DNA from: Pseudomonadota bacterium
GTDB lineage: Bacteria; Pseudomonadota; Alphaproteobacteria; Rhizobiales; Xanthobacteraceae
Assembly (NCBI GenBank): GCA_023442085.1
Contig: JAEZMT010000088.1
Span: forward strand, 1 to 44,325
Length of the DNA stretch: 44,325 bases
Reading direction: 5' to 3'
The translations under genes were made by a program, and so were the position numbers. Of the stretch, positions 9,026-16,450 are shown piece after piece. Under the pieces are notes generated by a model. It had not been told where the DNA came from. It ran no database searches and saw only the letters and a list, made by a program, of their open reading frames with translations. Numbering within the stretch: the stretch's first letter is position 1; each line of letters starts with the position of its first letter.

Positions 9026-9526
9026 ATGACCGTCCCCCGCGAAGAGCCCATCGCCCTTTACATCGACGCCGATGCCTGCCCGGTGAAGGAGGAGGCGTAC
9101 AAGGTCGCCTTCCGTCACCACATCCGCGTGCTGGTCGTCGCCAACGCGCCGCTGATGGTGCCGCGCCATCCGCTGGTGGAGCGGGTCAACGTGCCCGCCG
9201 GCCCGGATGTGGCGGATGACTTCATCGCCGCCCGCGTCTCGCGCGGTGACGTGGTGGTGACCGCCGATGTGCCCCTCGCCTCCCGCTGTGTCGCGGCCGG
9301 CGCGGCCGTGATCGCGCCGGACGGCCGGCCCTTCACTGCCAATTCCATCGGCATGCAGCTTGCCACCCGCAATTTGATGGAAGAGCTGCGCTCGGCCGGC
9401 GCCGTCACCGGCGGGCCGAAGCCGTTCTCGCCGCGTGCTCGCTCTGAATTCCTCTCGGCCCTCGATCTGGCGATCGTGCGGCTGAAGCGCGCCGGCTTTC
9501 GCCCCGCGCCGCCCGTGGCCGGGTAG
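9026..9526 (+). CDS. YaiI/YqxD family protein (DUF188)
   Basis: A 166-residue protein of the DUF188 family, predicted PIN-like nuclease fold, function not established. The hallmark YIDADACPVKEEAYKVA is at the N-terminus, followed by GPDVADDFIAARVSRGDVVVTADVPLA and the conserved LATRNLMEELR. It is complete and of normal length. Its stop lies 2 bases from the stop of the convergent cowN gene. Confidence 0.88.
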   Translation: MTVPREEPIALYIDADACPVKEEAYKVAFRHHIRVLVVANAPLMVPRHPLVERVNVPAGPDVADDFIAARVSRGDVVVTADVPLASRCVAAGAAVIAPDGRPFTANSIGMQLATRNLMEELRSAGAVTGGPKPFSPRARSEFLSALDLAIVRLKRAGFRPAPPVAG

Positions 9527-9528
9527 GG

Positions 9529-9858
9529 TCAGAAGCACTCCTCCTCAAGCCGCTTCAGGTCGGCGAGCGCAGCCTCGTCCTCATGCTCCTCGAACAGCTC
9601 GACCATGTAATAGACGTGGGAGTGGAGCAGCAGGAGCTTGTCGCAGATCGTGGCACCGCCCGCCTCGGCAGCGGCGAGCCGGGCCTTGAAACGGTCCCAG
9701 AAGGCATTGCCGTGGGCGGGGTCGTCGATATAGCGGGACAGGTGCTGAAGCACCGTCTTCATGTTTCCCTCGAAATCGATGCCCTGAAAGGTCAGGTAGC
9801 GGTCCGGCGTTTCGACCGCGAAGGGCAGAGGGGGGAAGCCGGCGGCAGCTTGCGTCAT
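9529..9858 (-). CDS. cowN: CowN, nitrogenase protection against carbon monoxide
   Basis: A 109-residue soluble protein recognised as CowN, the small protein that lets diazotrophs grow on N2 when CO, a nitrogenase inhibitor, is present. The family pattern runs through it: RYLTFQGIDFEGN (20-32), IDDPAHGNAFWDRF (44-57), LLLHSHVYYMVELFEEHED (76-94) and the closing LEEEC (104-108). The ATG at 9858 has GGAGA upstream; an open frame continues to 9945 but adds only unconserved residues. It lies directly downstream of the rcoM-like gene on the same strand with a 143-base gap holding repeats, which fits CO-induced expression. The nitrogenase genes are not in this window. Confidence 0.86.
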   Translation of the reverse strand: MTQAAAGFPPLPFAVETPDRYLTFQGIDFEGNMKTVLQHLSRYIDDPAHGNAFWDRFKARLAAAEAGGATICDKLLLLHSHVYYMVELFEEHEDEAALADLKRLEEECF

Positions 9859-9917
9859 CTCGGGGTCTCCAACGGCGCGTGTGGCGTGTCGGATGAACCA
9901 TGGGCCGGGCGGGGAGC

Positions 9918-9931
9918 CGGCTTCAAAGCCG
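9918..9931. promoter_or_regulatory. CGGCTT-CA-AAGCCG dyad upstream of cowN
   Basis: A perfect 6-2-6 inverted repeat about 60 bases upstream of the cowN start, between rcoM-like and cowN. It could be a regulator site or the stem of a small hairpin between the genes. There is no T-run after it on either strand, so a terminator is not supported. Confidence 0.3.
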
Positions 9932-9952
9932 AAGGCGCGATCCACGCGCGTC

Positions 9953-9981
9953 CTGCACCAGCTGCATCAGGGCTGCACGAA
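9953..9981 (-). promoter_or_regulatory. Three CTGCA direct repeats upstream of cowN
   Basis: CTGCACCAG (9953-9961), CTGCATCAG (9962-9970) and CTGCACGAA (9973-9981) are near-tandem copies located 95-123 bases upstream of the cowN start. LytTR-type DNA-binding domains, like that of the neighbouring regulator, usually bind direct repeats, so this is a candidate operator. The spacing (9 and 11 bases) is not evidence for a particular published site. Confidence 0.35.
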
Positions 9982-10001
9982 CGGCAGTCGGGCGCCGGGC
10001 C

Positions 10002-10802
10002 TCAGACGGCGAGGCGCCGGCGGATGTCCTCCACCTTGCTCCGGCTCACCGGCACGCGGGTCTCGCGGGCATCGGCCATCACGAGGTGCCAGCCGCCATC
10101 CTCGCGGGCGGCGGCGCGGACGTGTCGCATGTTGACGAGGAAGCGCCGATGGACGCGCACGAACTGCACCGGATCAAGCCGGCGCTCCAGATCGGCGAGC
10201 GGCCGCGGGCAGAAGGCGGAGAAGGTGGCGGTGCGGGCCTCCGCGTAATGGCCCTGCGCCACCAGAAAGGCGACTTCGGTAACGTCGATGAGGCTGATGA
10301 TGTCGCCCTTGCCCCGCACCAGCGGCAGTTTCATGAGGGGACACAGCGCCGCCGCGGCCTCGGTGCCCGCAACCGCCAGCCCGTCCACCTCCACATCCGC
10401 ACCGCCGCTGCGGCCCATCACTGGCGCCTCCGCCAAGGCGTGGATCATCATCACGAAACCATCGGGCGGGCTCTCTGGTGTCGTTTCGAGCCGGCTGACC
10501 TTGGCGATCAGCGTGCCCATGGCGGTGGTAACCACCAGCGAGGCGGTGCCATCTTCGGACGTGCGGGCGCGATCGAGGAGGAAAGCTACCTTGTCCCGCG
10601 CCTCTCCCGGATGGAGGGAGAGGATATCCACACCCGCGAGGCGCTGGCCCGGCGGCGCCAGCAGCCGCATCGCCACCGGATTGACGGAGCGGATGCGCAG
10701 CTCTGCATCGAGCAGCACCACCCCCACCGGCGTGCGCTGGAGGCGGTATTCGAATGACTGCGCGGCGGCGAGAGCCGACTTTTCCGGGGATGTGACGGCC
10801 AT
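10002..10802 (-). CDS. rcoM: RcoM-like PAS-LytTR regulator, probable CO sensor
   Basis: A 266-residue one-component regulator: an N-terminal PAS domain (about 15-130) and a C-terminal LytTR DNA-binding domain (about 160-263, with FVRVHRRFLVNMRHV). This architecture and length match RcoM, the heme-based CO sensor of Burkholderia. In RcoM the heme ligands are a histidine and a methionine about 30 residues apart. Here His64 lies in LHPGEARDKVAFLL, a close match to that region, and Met95 (TTAMGTLIAKVS) is 31 residues later. The ATG at 10802 gives the RcoM length. cowN follows on the same strand. Heme and CO binding are inferred from these residues and from context. Confidence 0.82.
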   Translation of the reverse strand: MAVTSPEKSALAAAQSFEYRLQRTPVGVVLLDAELRIRSVNPVAMRLLAPPGQRLAGVDILSLHPGEARDKVAFLLDRARTSEDGTASLVVTTAMGTLIAKVSRLETTPESPPDGFVMMIHALAEAPVMGRSGGADVEVDGLAVAGTEAAAALCPLMKLPLVRGKGDIISLIDVTEVAFLVAQGHYAEARTATFSAFCPRPLADLERRLDPVQFVRVHRRFLVNMRHVRAAAREDGGWHLVMADARETRVPVSRSKVEDIRRRLAV

Positions 10803-11018
10803 AACTCCCGATCTGGCTTCCGTGCCCGATGCACCGTGGGGCGCCGGTATCCTACGCCGGACGACCGCGAAGCCAAGGCTGAGCCGCCTCAAAAACGCCC
10901 GTTTGCCACGAAGAGGCCGCATGGATACTTTACGCGCCCTCATCCCGGCGCGGCGTCGCCGGCACGGTCCTGCCTCGGCGGGCCATCCCCAAGTCCTGAA
11001 TCCCGAAGCTCTCAACTC

Positions 11019-11708
11019 ATGACCGACATTTTCCACGAGATCGAGGAAGACCTCCGGCGCGATCGTCTGCGCAAGATCTGGGACCGTTTCGGCGGCGTGA
11101 TCATCGCCGCCTGCGTGCTGGTGATCCTGGCCGCCGCGGGATGGAGCGGATACCAGTATTGGCGTCACCAGCAGGCGGTGAAGGCCAGCGAGGCCTATGA
11201 GAGCGCCGTCGCTTTGTTCGATGCCGGCAAGATGCAGGAGGCCGAGGCCGCCTTCGACGCCATCGCCAAGAGCGGCCCGTCCGGCTACCGGACCCTCGCC
11301 CTCTTCCGCGCGGCCGCCGCCACCACGGCGCGCGACAAGGCGGCCGGCATCGCCGCCTTCGATGCCATCGCCGCGAACAATTCCGTGCCGCCCCTCGCCC
11401 GTGATCTCGCTCTGGTGCGAGCGGCCCTGCTGGTGGTCGATACGGCGGGTCTGCCCGAGGTGAAGCAACGCATCGGCGGCATCGCCAACGGCACCGGCCC
11501 GCTGCGCCACTCCGCGCGGGAGACGCTGGCGCTGGCCGAGCTGAAGGCCGGCGATCTCGCGGCCGCCAACAAGACGGCCACCGACATCACCAACGACAGC
11601 GAAACCCCGCCCGGCGTGCGCTCGCGGGCCGAGCTTATCCGCCGGCTCACCGCCTCGGCCACCGCCCCGGCGGGCGAGGCGCCCGCCGGCACCGCGCCGA
11701 CCCAGTGA
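11019..11708 (+). CDS. YfgM-like membrane-anchored tetratricopeptide protein
   Basis: A 229-residue protein with a short cytoplasmic N-terminus (FHEIEEDLRRDRLRKIWDRFG), one membrane helix (about 25-47) and a TPR-like helical extracytoplasmic domain (VALFDAGKMQEAEAAFDAI and later ALAELKAGDLAAANKTA). This matches the TPR_21/YfgM group, which in gammaproteobacteria associates with the Sec translocon and is encoded just upstream of bamB-der. Here too der is close downstream, supporting the assignment. The Ala/Pro/Thr-rich tail is disordered. The ATG at 11019 is chosen because it starts the conserved cytoplasmic segment. Confidence 0.82.
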   Translation: MTDIFHEIEEDLRRDRLRKIWDRFGGVIIAACVLVILAAAGWSGYQYWRHQQAVKASEAYESAVALFDAGKMQEAEAAFDAIAKSGPSGYRTLALFRAAAATTARDKAAGIAAFDAIAANNSVPPLARDLALVRAALLVVDTAGLPEVKQRIGGIANGTGPLRHSARETLALAELKAGDLAAANKTATDITNDSETPPGVRSRAELIRRLTASATAPAGEAPAGTAPTQ

Positions 11709-11758
11709 ACTCCGAGAGGATCCGCATGACCGCGACGCGCATGAGGAGGACAAGCTTG

Positions 11759-12019
11759 ATGATGGCACGCCCTGTCACCCGCAGCCTGCGCCTCGCGCTC
11801 GCGCTCGGCCTCGCCTTTACGGCGGCCGGTTGCGAGACGCTGGAAAATCTGAATCCGTTCGACCAGAAGAAGCCGCCGGTGCCGGGCACCCGCACTCCCG
11901 TGTTCCCGAACGGCGTGCCGGGCGTCGACTATTCGACCGGCCTCGGCCAGCCGAGCAACGCCAACGCCCCCATCGAAAACCTGCCGGCCACGCCCCCGCG
12001 CGGCCAGCCGCAGCAATAA
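11759..12019 (+). CDS. Small lipoprotein encoded between YfgM-like and der
   Basis: A signal peptide (RSLRLALALGLAFTAAGC) ends in a lipobox, followed by a short mature part: CETLENLNPFDQKK, PVPGTRTPVFPNGVPGVDYS and a Pro/Asn-rich end. I recall no functional assignment. The position is that of bamB in relatives, and the PGTRxPVFPxGVPGV stretch resembles the N-terminal linker of lipoproteins at this locus, so it may be a bamB-locus remnant or a distinct small lipoprotein. GAGGAGGA at 11743-11750 supports the ATG at 11759; starts at 11726 and at a GTG at 11705 overlapping the previous stop are alternatives. Confidence 0.72.
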   Translation: MMARPVTRSLRLALALGLAFTAAGCETLENLNPFDQKKPPVPGTRTPVFPNGVPGVDYSTGLGQPSNANAPIENLPATPPRGQPQQ

Positions 12020-12061
12020 TTCCTCAGACCTGAAGCCGACCGCCGGCCGCGAGCCCATTTC

Positions 12062-13450
12062 ATGACCTTTTCCCTGGCCATCGTCGGGCGCCCGAACGTC
12101 GGCAAGTCCACGCTGTTCAACCGCCTGGTGGGCAAGAAGCTCGCGCTGGTGGACGACCGCCCCGGCGTCACCCGCGACCGGCGCGAGGGTGAGGGACGCC
12201 TCGGCGACCTCACCTTCCGCATCGTCGACACGGCCGGCCTCGAGGAGGCGACCCCCTCGAGCCTGGAAGGGCGCATGCGCGCCCAGACTGAGGCGGCGAT
12301 CGGCGATTGCGACGCCATCCTGTTCATGATCGACGCCCGCATCGGCCTCACCCCCACCGATCGCGCCTTCGCCGACCTCGTGCGCAAGTCCGGCAAGCCG
12401 GTGATCCTCCTCGCCAACAAGAGCGAGGGCCGTGGCGGCGAGGCGGGCACGCTCGAATCCTTCGGCCTTGGCCTCGGTGATCCCGTGCCGCTCTCGGCGG
12501 AACATGGCGAGGGCCTCTCCGACCTGTACGACGCCATCTGCGATGCCCTGCCGGAGCAGACGCGGCTCGAAGAGGAAGATGAAGAGGACGAGGACGCCGC
12601 CGAGGAGGCTCCCGTCGAGGGCGAGGCCGCGCCCGAGAAGCCGCGCCGGCCCATCAAGGTGGCGGTGCTCGGCCGGCCCAATGCCGGCAAGTCCACTCTC
12701 ATCAACAAGCTCCTGGGCGAAGATCGCCTCCTGACCGGCCCGGAAGCCGGCATCACACGCGATTCGATCTCCGTGAATGTCACCTATGCCGGCATCCCGC
12801 TGGAGGTGTTCGACACCGCCGGGCTGCGTAAGCGCTCGCGCATCGACGACAAGCTGGAGAAGCTTTCCGCCGCCGACGCGCTGCGCGCCATGAAGTTCGC
12901 CGAGGTGGTGGTGATCCTCATCGATGCCACCCGCCCGTTCGAGGAGCAGGACCTGCGCATCGCCGACCTGGTAGCGCGCGAAGGTCGGGCGCTGGTCATC
13001 GGCTATAACAAGGCGGACCTCGTGGCTCGCGGGGGTCTCGCCACCCGTCTGCGCGAGGAGATCGACCACCTCCTGCCGCAGGTGAAGGGCGTGCCCATCG
13101 TGCCGGTCTCCGGCCTCATGGGCCATGGGCTCGACAAGCTCGTCGCGGCCATCGCGGCCGCCCACAAGGTCTGGAATAAGCGCGTCGCCACCAACCCCCT
13201 CAACCGCTTCCTCCAGCAGGTGACGGAAAACCATCCGCCGCCGGCGGTGTCCGGCCGGCGCATCAAGCTGCGGTACATGACCCAGCCCAAGGCGCGCCCG
13301 CCGTCCTTCGTGCTGTTCTGCTCGCGTACCGATGCCGTGCCGGAAAGCTACATCCGCTATCTGGTGAACGGTATCCGCGAGACCTTCGACCTGCCCGGCG
13401 TGCCGATCCGGCTGACGCTGCGCGAGAAGGACAACCCTTACGCGGAGTGA
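12062..13450 (+). CDS. der: Ribosome biogenesis GTPase Der (EngA)
   Basis: Essential GTPase acting in 50S subunit maturation. The 462-residue protein has two G domains in tandem, the family hallmark: first P-loop GRPNVGKST (9-17) and second P-loop GRPNAGKST (about 204-212), each followed by DTAGL switch II motifs and NKxD-type specificity motifs (LANKSE and GYNKADL). An acidic linker (about 171-197) joins them and a KH-like domain ends the protein. It follows the small lipoprotein gene by 42 bases and probably belongs to the same transcript. Confidence 0.97.
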   Translation: MTFSLAIVGRPNVGKSTLFNRLVGKKLALVDDRPGVTRDRREGEGRLGDLTFRIVDTAGLEEATPSSLEGRMRAQTEAAIGDCDAILFMIDARIGLTPTDRAFADLVRKSGKPVILLANKSEGRGGEAGTLESFGLGLGDPVPLSAEHGEGLSDLYDAICDALPEQTRLEEEDEEDEDAAEEAPVEGEAAPEKPRRPIKVAVLGRPNAGKSTLINKLLGEDRLLTGPEAGITRDSISVNVTYAGIPLEVFDTAGLRKRSRIDDKLEKLSAADALRAMKFAEVVVILIDATRPFEEQDLRIADLVAREGRALVIGYNKADLVARGGLATRLREEIDHLLPQVKGVPIVPVSGLMGHGLDKLVAAIAAAHKVWNKRVATNPLNRFLQQVTENHPPPAVSGRRIKLRYMTQPKARPPSFVLFCSRTDAVPESYIRYLVNGIRETFDLPGVPIRLTLREKDNPYAE

Positions 13451-13476
13451 GTGGGCGTCTTTCCGAACAATGTTGA

Positions 13477-13516
13477 AGCCGGCTAAACTCCGCGTGCGAC
13501 GGCGGTGAGCCGGCTA
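13477..13516. repeat. Paired AGCCGGCTA repeats between convergent genes
   Basis: AGCCGGCTA occurs at 13477-13485 and again at 13508-13516. The core AGCCGGCT is self-complementary, so the two copies could pair into an 8-base stem. They lie between the convergent der and nasS stops. No T-run follows, so any terminator role would be of the Rho-dependent or processing type. Confidence 0.35.
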
Positions 13517-13533
13517 GACATCGTGACCCATCC

Positions 13534-14661
13534 TCACCCCTTCAGAAAAGTAGCCTGGTCGAAGACCTCGCCAAACTGAGTGCCCACGCAATCCGGCTCC
13601 GGGTGCATCACGGGAACCGGTCCGACCGCCGCATCGAAGATGTCCGGCCGGTAGACTCCCATGGCTTCGCGCGCGGCATCCGCGGCGAACTCGCCCTGAC
13701 CGGCGGCGACGATCTGGGCATACATCCACAGGGCATGGTCCGGCGATGGCCGGTTGGCGCCGTCGCGGTTCAGGATCAGATAGTCGGGATGCGATCTCAG
13801 CGCGCCGCCCGGCGCAGTGTGTAGCCGCCCGTCCAGCGTGCGGCGCAGGATGTCGGCAGGCAGGTTGAGGTGTCGCGGCTCGCCGAGCAGCTTGGCGAGA
13901 TCCTCGTGATTGGCCGGGTCTTCGCACCAGCGGGCCGCGGCATAGAGCGCACGCACGAGGCGGTGCAGCACCTCCGGCTCGGCATTGGCGAAGCGGGCGT
14001 GGACGCCGAGCACCTTCTCCGGCACCCAGCCGAACAGCTCCGCGCCCAGCACCGCGATGCGCCCCACGTCGGCATCAACCGCCACCGAATTCCAGGGTGA
14101 CCCCACAGAGAAACCGTGGATCAGACCGCCGCGCAGGCTCTCAGCCATGAAGGGCGGTGGCACCACCACAAGGCGCACGTCGCGGTCCGGGTCGACGCCG
14201 CCGGCCTTCAGGAAATGGCGGATGAGATAGGTGTGGGTGGAGAAGGAATAGACCGCGGCGAACACCAGCGGGTCGCGGCCCTCCGCCTTCCGCTGCCGCA
14301 CCACCTTGCCCAGCGCCAGCGCCGCGCCGGGGGCGGTGGAGAGATCCTCGCCCACCTCGCCCATGGCCGCATAGACATGCTTGTCGATGGTGATGGCGCT
14401 GCCGTTGAGGTTGAGCGCGAACGGCACCACCAGCGGCACCCGCACATGGCCGAGGCCGAGGGAGGAGGCGATGGCGAGCGGCCCCAGCATGTGGGCGCCA
14501 TCCAGAAGCCCGATGTTCACCTTGTCGCGGATGTTGGCCCAGGAGACCTCCTTGTGCAGGTCGATCTCGATGCCCTCGGCCATGGCGAAGCCGCGCTCCG
14601 CCGCGGCGATCAGCACGGCGGCGTCGGTCAGGGGAATGAAGCCGATGGCGAGGCGTCTCAT
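13534..14661 (-). CDS. nasS: NasS nitrate/nitrite sensor (NrtA/CmpA-like)
   Basis: A 375-residue protein of the NrtA/CmpA periplasmic-binding family but without a signal peptide, starting directly MRRLAIGFIPLTDAAVL; this is the hallmark of the cytoplasmic sensor NasS. Further family stretches are KEVSWANIRDKVNIGLLDGAHML, LNLNGSAITID and GFSVGSPWNSVAV. NasS sequesters NasT until nitrate or nitrite binds. The start codon overlaps the nasT stop by ATGA, so the pair is translationally coupled, as expected for partners needed in fixed ratio. No nitrate transport or reductase gene is adjacent. Confidence 0.9.
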   Translation of the reverse strand: MRRLAIGFIPLTDAAVLIAAAERGFAMAEGIEIDLHKEVSWANIRDKVNIGLLDGAHMLGPLAIASSLGLGHVRVPLVVPFALNLNGSAITIDKHVYAAMGEVGEDLSTAPGAALALGKVVRQRKAEGRDPLVFAAVYSFSTHTYLIRHFLKAGGVDPDRDVRLVVVPPPFMAESLRGGLIHGFSVGSPWNSVAVDADVGRIAVLGAELFGWVPEKVLGVHARFANAEPEVLHRLVRALYAAARWCEDPANHEDLAKLLGEPRHLNLPADILRRTLDGRLHTAPGGALRSHPDYLILNRDGANRPSPDHALWMYAQIVAAGQGEFAADAAREAMGVYRPDIFDAAVGPVPVMHPEPDCVGTQFGEVFDQATFLKG

Positions 14662-15254
14662 CGCAGAAGCTCCGCGGCGGTTATGATGGACTGGGCGATG
14701 TCGACGATGCGCTTCTTCTCGTTCATGGCGGTGCGGCGCAGGAGGTGGTAGGCGGCTTCCTCGTCGATGCCCTTCATCTTCATGAGGATCATCTTGGCGC
14801 GGTCGATGGCCTTGCGCTCCTCCAGCTGGGTCTTTGCCTCCTCCAGTTCGGTCTTCAGCCGGGCGAAGGCGCGGAAGCGGGAGATGGTGGTCTCGAGGAT
14901 CGGCTTCACCCGCTCCTTCCTCAGCCCGTCCACCACATAGGAGGCGACGCCGGCCTCGATTGCGTCTTCAATGGTCTTCGAATCGGTCTGGTCCACGAAC
15001 ATGGCCACCGGACGCTTCACCTCGCGGCTCACCTGGAACATCTGCTCGATGGTGTCGCGGGAGGGGTCTTCGAGGTCGATCAGGATCACGTCCGGATCGA
15101 TGGCGTAGATGCGCTCCAGCAGGTTGTTGCGGCCGGTGATGCGCAGCACGGTCTCGAAGCCCGCCTCCTTGAGGCCCTCCTCCAGGATGGCGGCGCGGAC
15201 GTCGCTCTCGTCCACGATCACGATCCTGAGGGTGAGGTCGTTGGCCATGGGCAT
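14658..15254 (-). CDS. nasT: NasT ANTAR-domain antitermination regulator
   Basis: A 198-residue protein with an N-terminal receiver-like domain (Asp60 in DVILIDLEDPSR) and a C-terminal ANTAR RNA-binding domain (ERKAIDRAKMILM, GIDEEAAYHLLRRTAM, IVDIAQSII). When freed from NasS it binds leader RNA hairpins and lets transcription of nitrate-assimilation operons proceed. The ATG at 15254 or the one at 15248 may be used; neither has a clear ribosome site. Upstream is a 226-base divergent region with a 12-base palindrome. Confidence 0.93.
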   Translation of the reverse strand: MPMANDLTLRIVIVDESDVRAAILEEGLKEAGFETVLRITGRNNLLERIYAIDPDVILIDLEDPSRDTIEQMFQVSREVKRPVAMFVDQTDSKTIEDAIEAGVASYVVDGLRKERVKPILETTISRFRAFARLKTELEEAKTQLEERKAIDRAKMILMKMKGIDEEAAYHLLRRTAMNEKKRIVDIAQSIITAAELLR

Positions 15255-15377
15255 CCGGGCTGGGGCTGTCCGCTGGGGCTGGCGGACTCCTGCGATACCT
15301 CACCTTCCGGAGCCCGTGCGGTCAAGTCTTCCTGCATGCCAGGGCGGGTGCGGCCGCAATGGACCTCGCGCCGAAGT

Positions 15378-15389
15378 CCTTCTAGAAGG
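15378..15389. promoter_or_regulatory. CCTTCTAGAAGG palindrome upstream of nasT
   Basis: A perfect 12-base palindrome flanked by direct CGAAG copies, located about 125 bases upstream of the nasT start and about 90 bases before the divergent glycosyltransferase-like gene. It could be an operator for either gene. No known consensus is recognised. Confidence 0.28.
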
Positions 15390-15480
15390 CCCGAAGCGAA
15401 TGGGCGGACCCGCGACGGCAGCGCCCATCCGCGCCAATTCGTCACCGTCCCTGCACCACTATGGGCATCCAAAGGCGTCC

Positions 15481-16395
15481 ATGCGCGACCTTGCCGATTA
15501 CGCTCCCGCCGAATGGCTCGCGCTGACCCCGCTCGCCCACCGGCTGCGCCGCGCCCGCAATGTGGTGGTGGACCGCATCTACGCCCGCCGCCGGACGCCG
15601 GAGCAGGCGGATGTTGTGGCGCGGATCGCCGCCGAAAGGGCGCCTGTGGTCACCTTCACCGTGGCCTTCAACCTGCCGCAGGCAATGGATTTCTTGGCTG
15701 ACGCCATGGCGCGGTTCCTGCCGGGGACGCCGCTGGTGGTCTGCGACAATTCCACGGACCCGGCGGCCCGCGCGGCCATCGCGGCACTGTGCGACCAGCG
15801 TGGGCTTATCTATTGCCCCTTGCCGCCGACGCCCTATCGCGGCGCGCGCAATGGCTCGCGCTCCCATGGCGTGGCCCTGAACTGGATCTACGCCAACCTC
15901 ATTCGGCCCGCCGCGCCGCGCGCCTTTGCGCTGCTGGACCACGACCTGATCCCGCTGGAGCCGACCGACCTCGCCGCGCGGCTCGCAGGCCAGCCCTGCT
16001 ACGGCATGGTGCGGCACGGGGAGGGCAACGGCGCCTGGTACCTGTGGCCGGGCTATTGCGTGTTCGATTTCGCTGCGGTGAAGGCCCTCCCGCTCGATTT
16101 CGGCACCGACACGCCGCTCACCCTCGACACCGGCGGGCAGAATTGGGGGGTGCTCTACCGCCGGCTCGACCTCGCGGCGCTCCGCACGTCCAGCCGGCGG
16201 CGGGTGCATCTCGCCGATCCCGAAACCGGCGAGATGGAACCCTTCCTACTGGCGGACGGCTGGCTGCATGTTGGGGGCGCCGGCCATCGCGGCGGCGGCG
16301 CGGGTGCGCTTGAGCGGGTGCGGCAGGCCTATGAGGCCGATCCCGTGGGGCTGATCGCGCGCCTTCGGGCGAGCCCGGAACGGCTCAGCCCATAA
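15481..16395 (+). CDS. Glycosyltransferase-like protein
   Basis: A 304-residue soluble protein. The middle resembles a GT-A nucleotide-sugar fold: a strand leading to LVVCDNSTD (about 80-90), then RGARNGSRSHGVALNW and LLDHDLIPLEP, where Asp-His-Asp could act as the metal-binding DxD motif. No membrane helix is visible. The acceptor is unknown; a cell-surface polysaccharide role is a guess. The ATG at 15481 is preferred because upstream sequence in this frame is unlike protein. It is convergent with rplS, and its stop codon abuts the rplS terminator. Confidence 0.62.
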   Translation: MRDLADYAPAEWLALTPLAHRLRRARNVVVDRIYARRRTPEQADVVARIAAERAPVVTFTVAFNLPQAMDFLADAMARFLPGTPLVVCDNSTDPAARAAIAALCDQRGLIYCPLPPTPYRGARNGSRSHGVALNWIYANLIRPAAPRAFALLDHDLIPLEPTDLAARLAGQPCYGMVRHGEGNGAWYLWPGYCVFDFAAVKALPLDFGTDTPLTLDTGGQNWGVLYRRLDLAALRTSSRRRVHLADPETGEMEPFLLADGWLHVGGAGHRGGGAGALERVRQAYEADPVGLIARLRASPERLSP

Positions 16396-16424
16396 AAAAG
16401 CGCCGCCGGCTGGGCCGACGGCGC
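16394..16424 (-). terminator. Rho-independent terminator of rplS
   Basis: Read on the minus strand, an 11-base GC stem (with one G-U pair) at 16424-16414 and 16410-16400, a 3-base loop, then six T at 16399-16394. It begins 27 bases after the rplS stop. The T-run overlaps the stop codon of the convergent glycosyltransferase-like gene, so it serves mainly the leftward transcript. Confidence 0.88.
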
Positions 16425-16450
16425 GTTTCACTCACAAGAAGGTCCGCGCC

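Noticed and set aside
9859..9945. N-terminal extension of CowN starting at 9945
   Set aside because: The added 29 residues are not family-like, while the ATG at 9858 has a GGAGA site and gives the normal short CowN.
9859..10001. Sigma-54, CooA- or FNR/FixK-type box upstream of cowN
   Set aside because: No TGGCAC-N5-TTGC, TGTCG-N6-CGACA or TTGAT-N4-ATCAA sequence was found; only the CTGCA repeats and a small dyad are present.
10803..11768. Upstream extension of the RcoM-like frame to about 588 codons
   Set aside because: The added part is antisense to the YfgM-like gene and is Arg/Gly/Ala-rich; the ATG at 10802 gives the RcoM length.
15109..15480. N-terminal extension of the glycosyltransferase-like frame
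   Set aside because: It would overlap nasT in antisense and shows no family-like sequence before the ATG at 15481.
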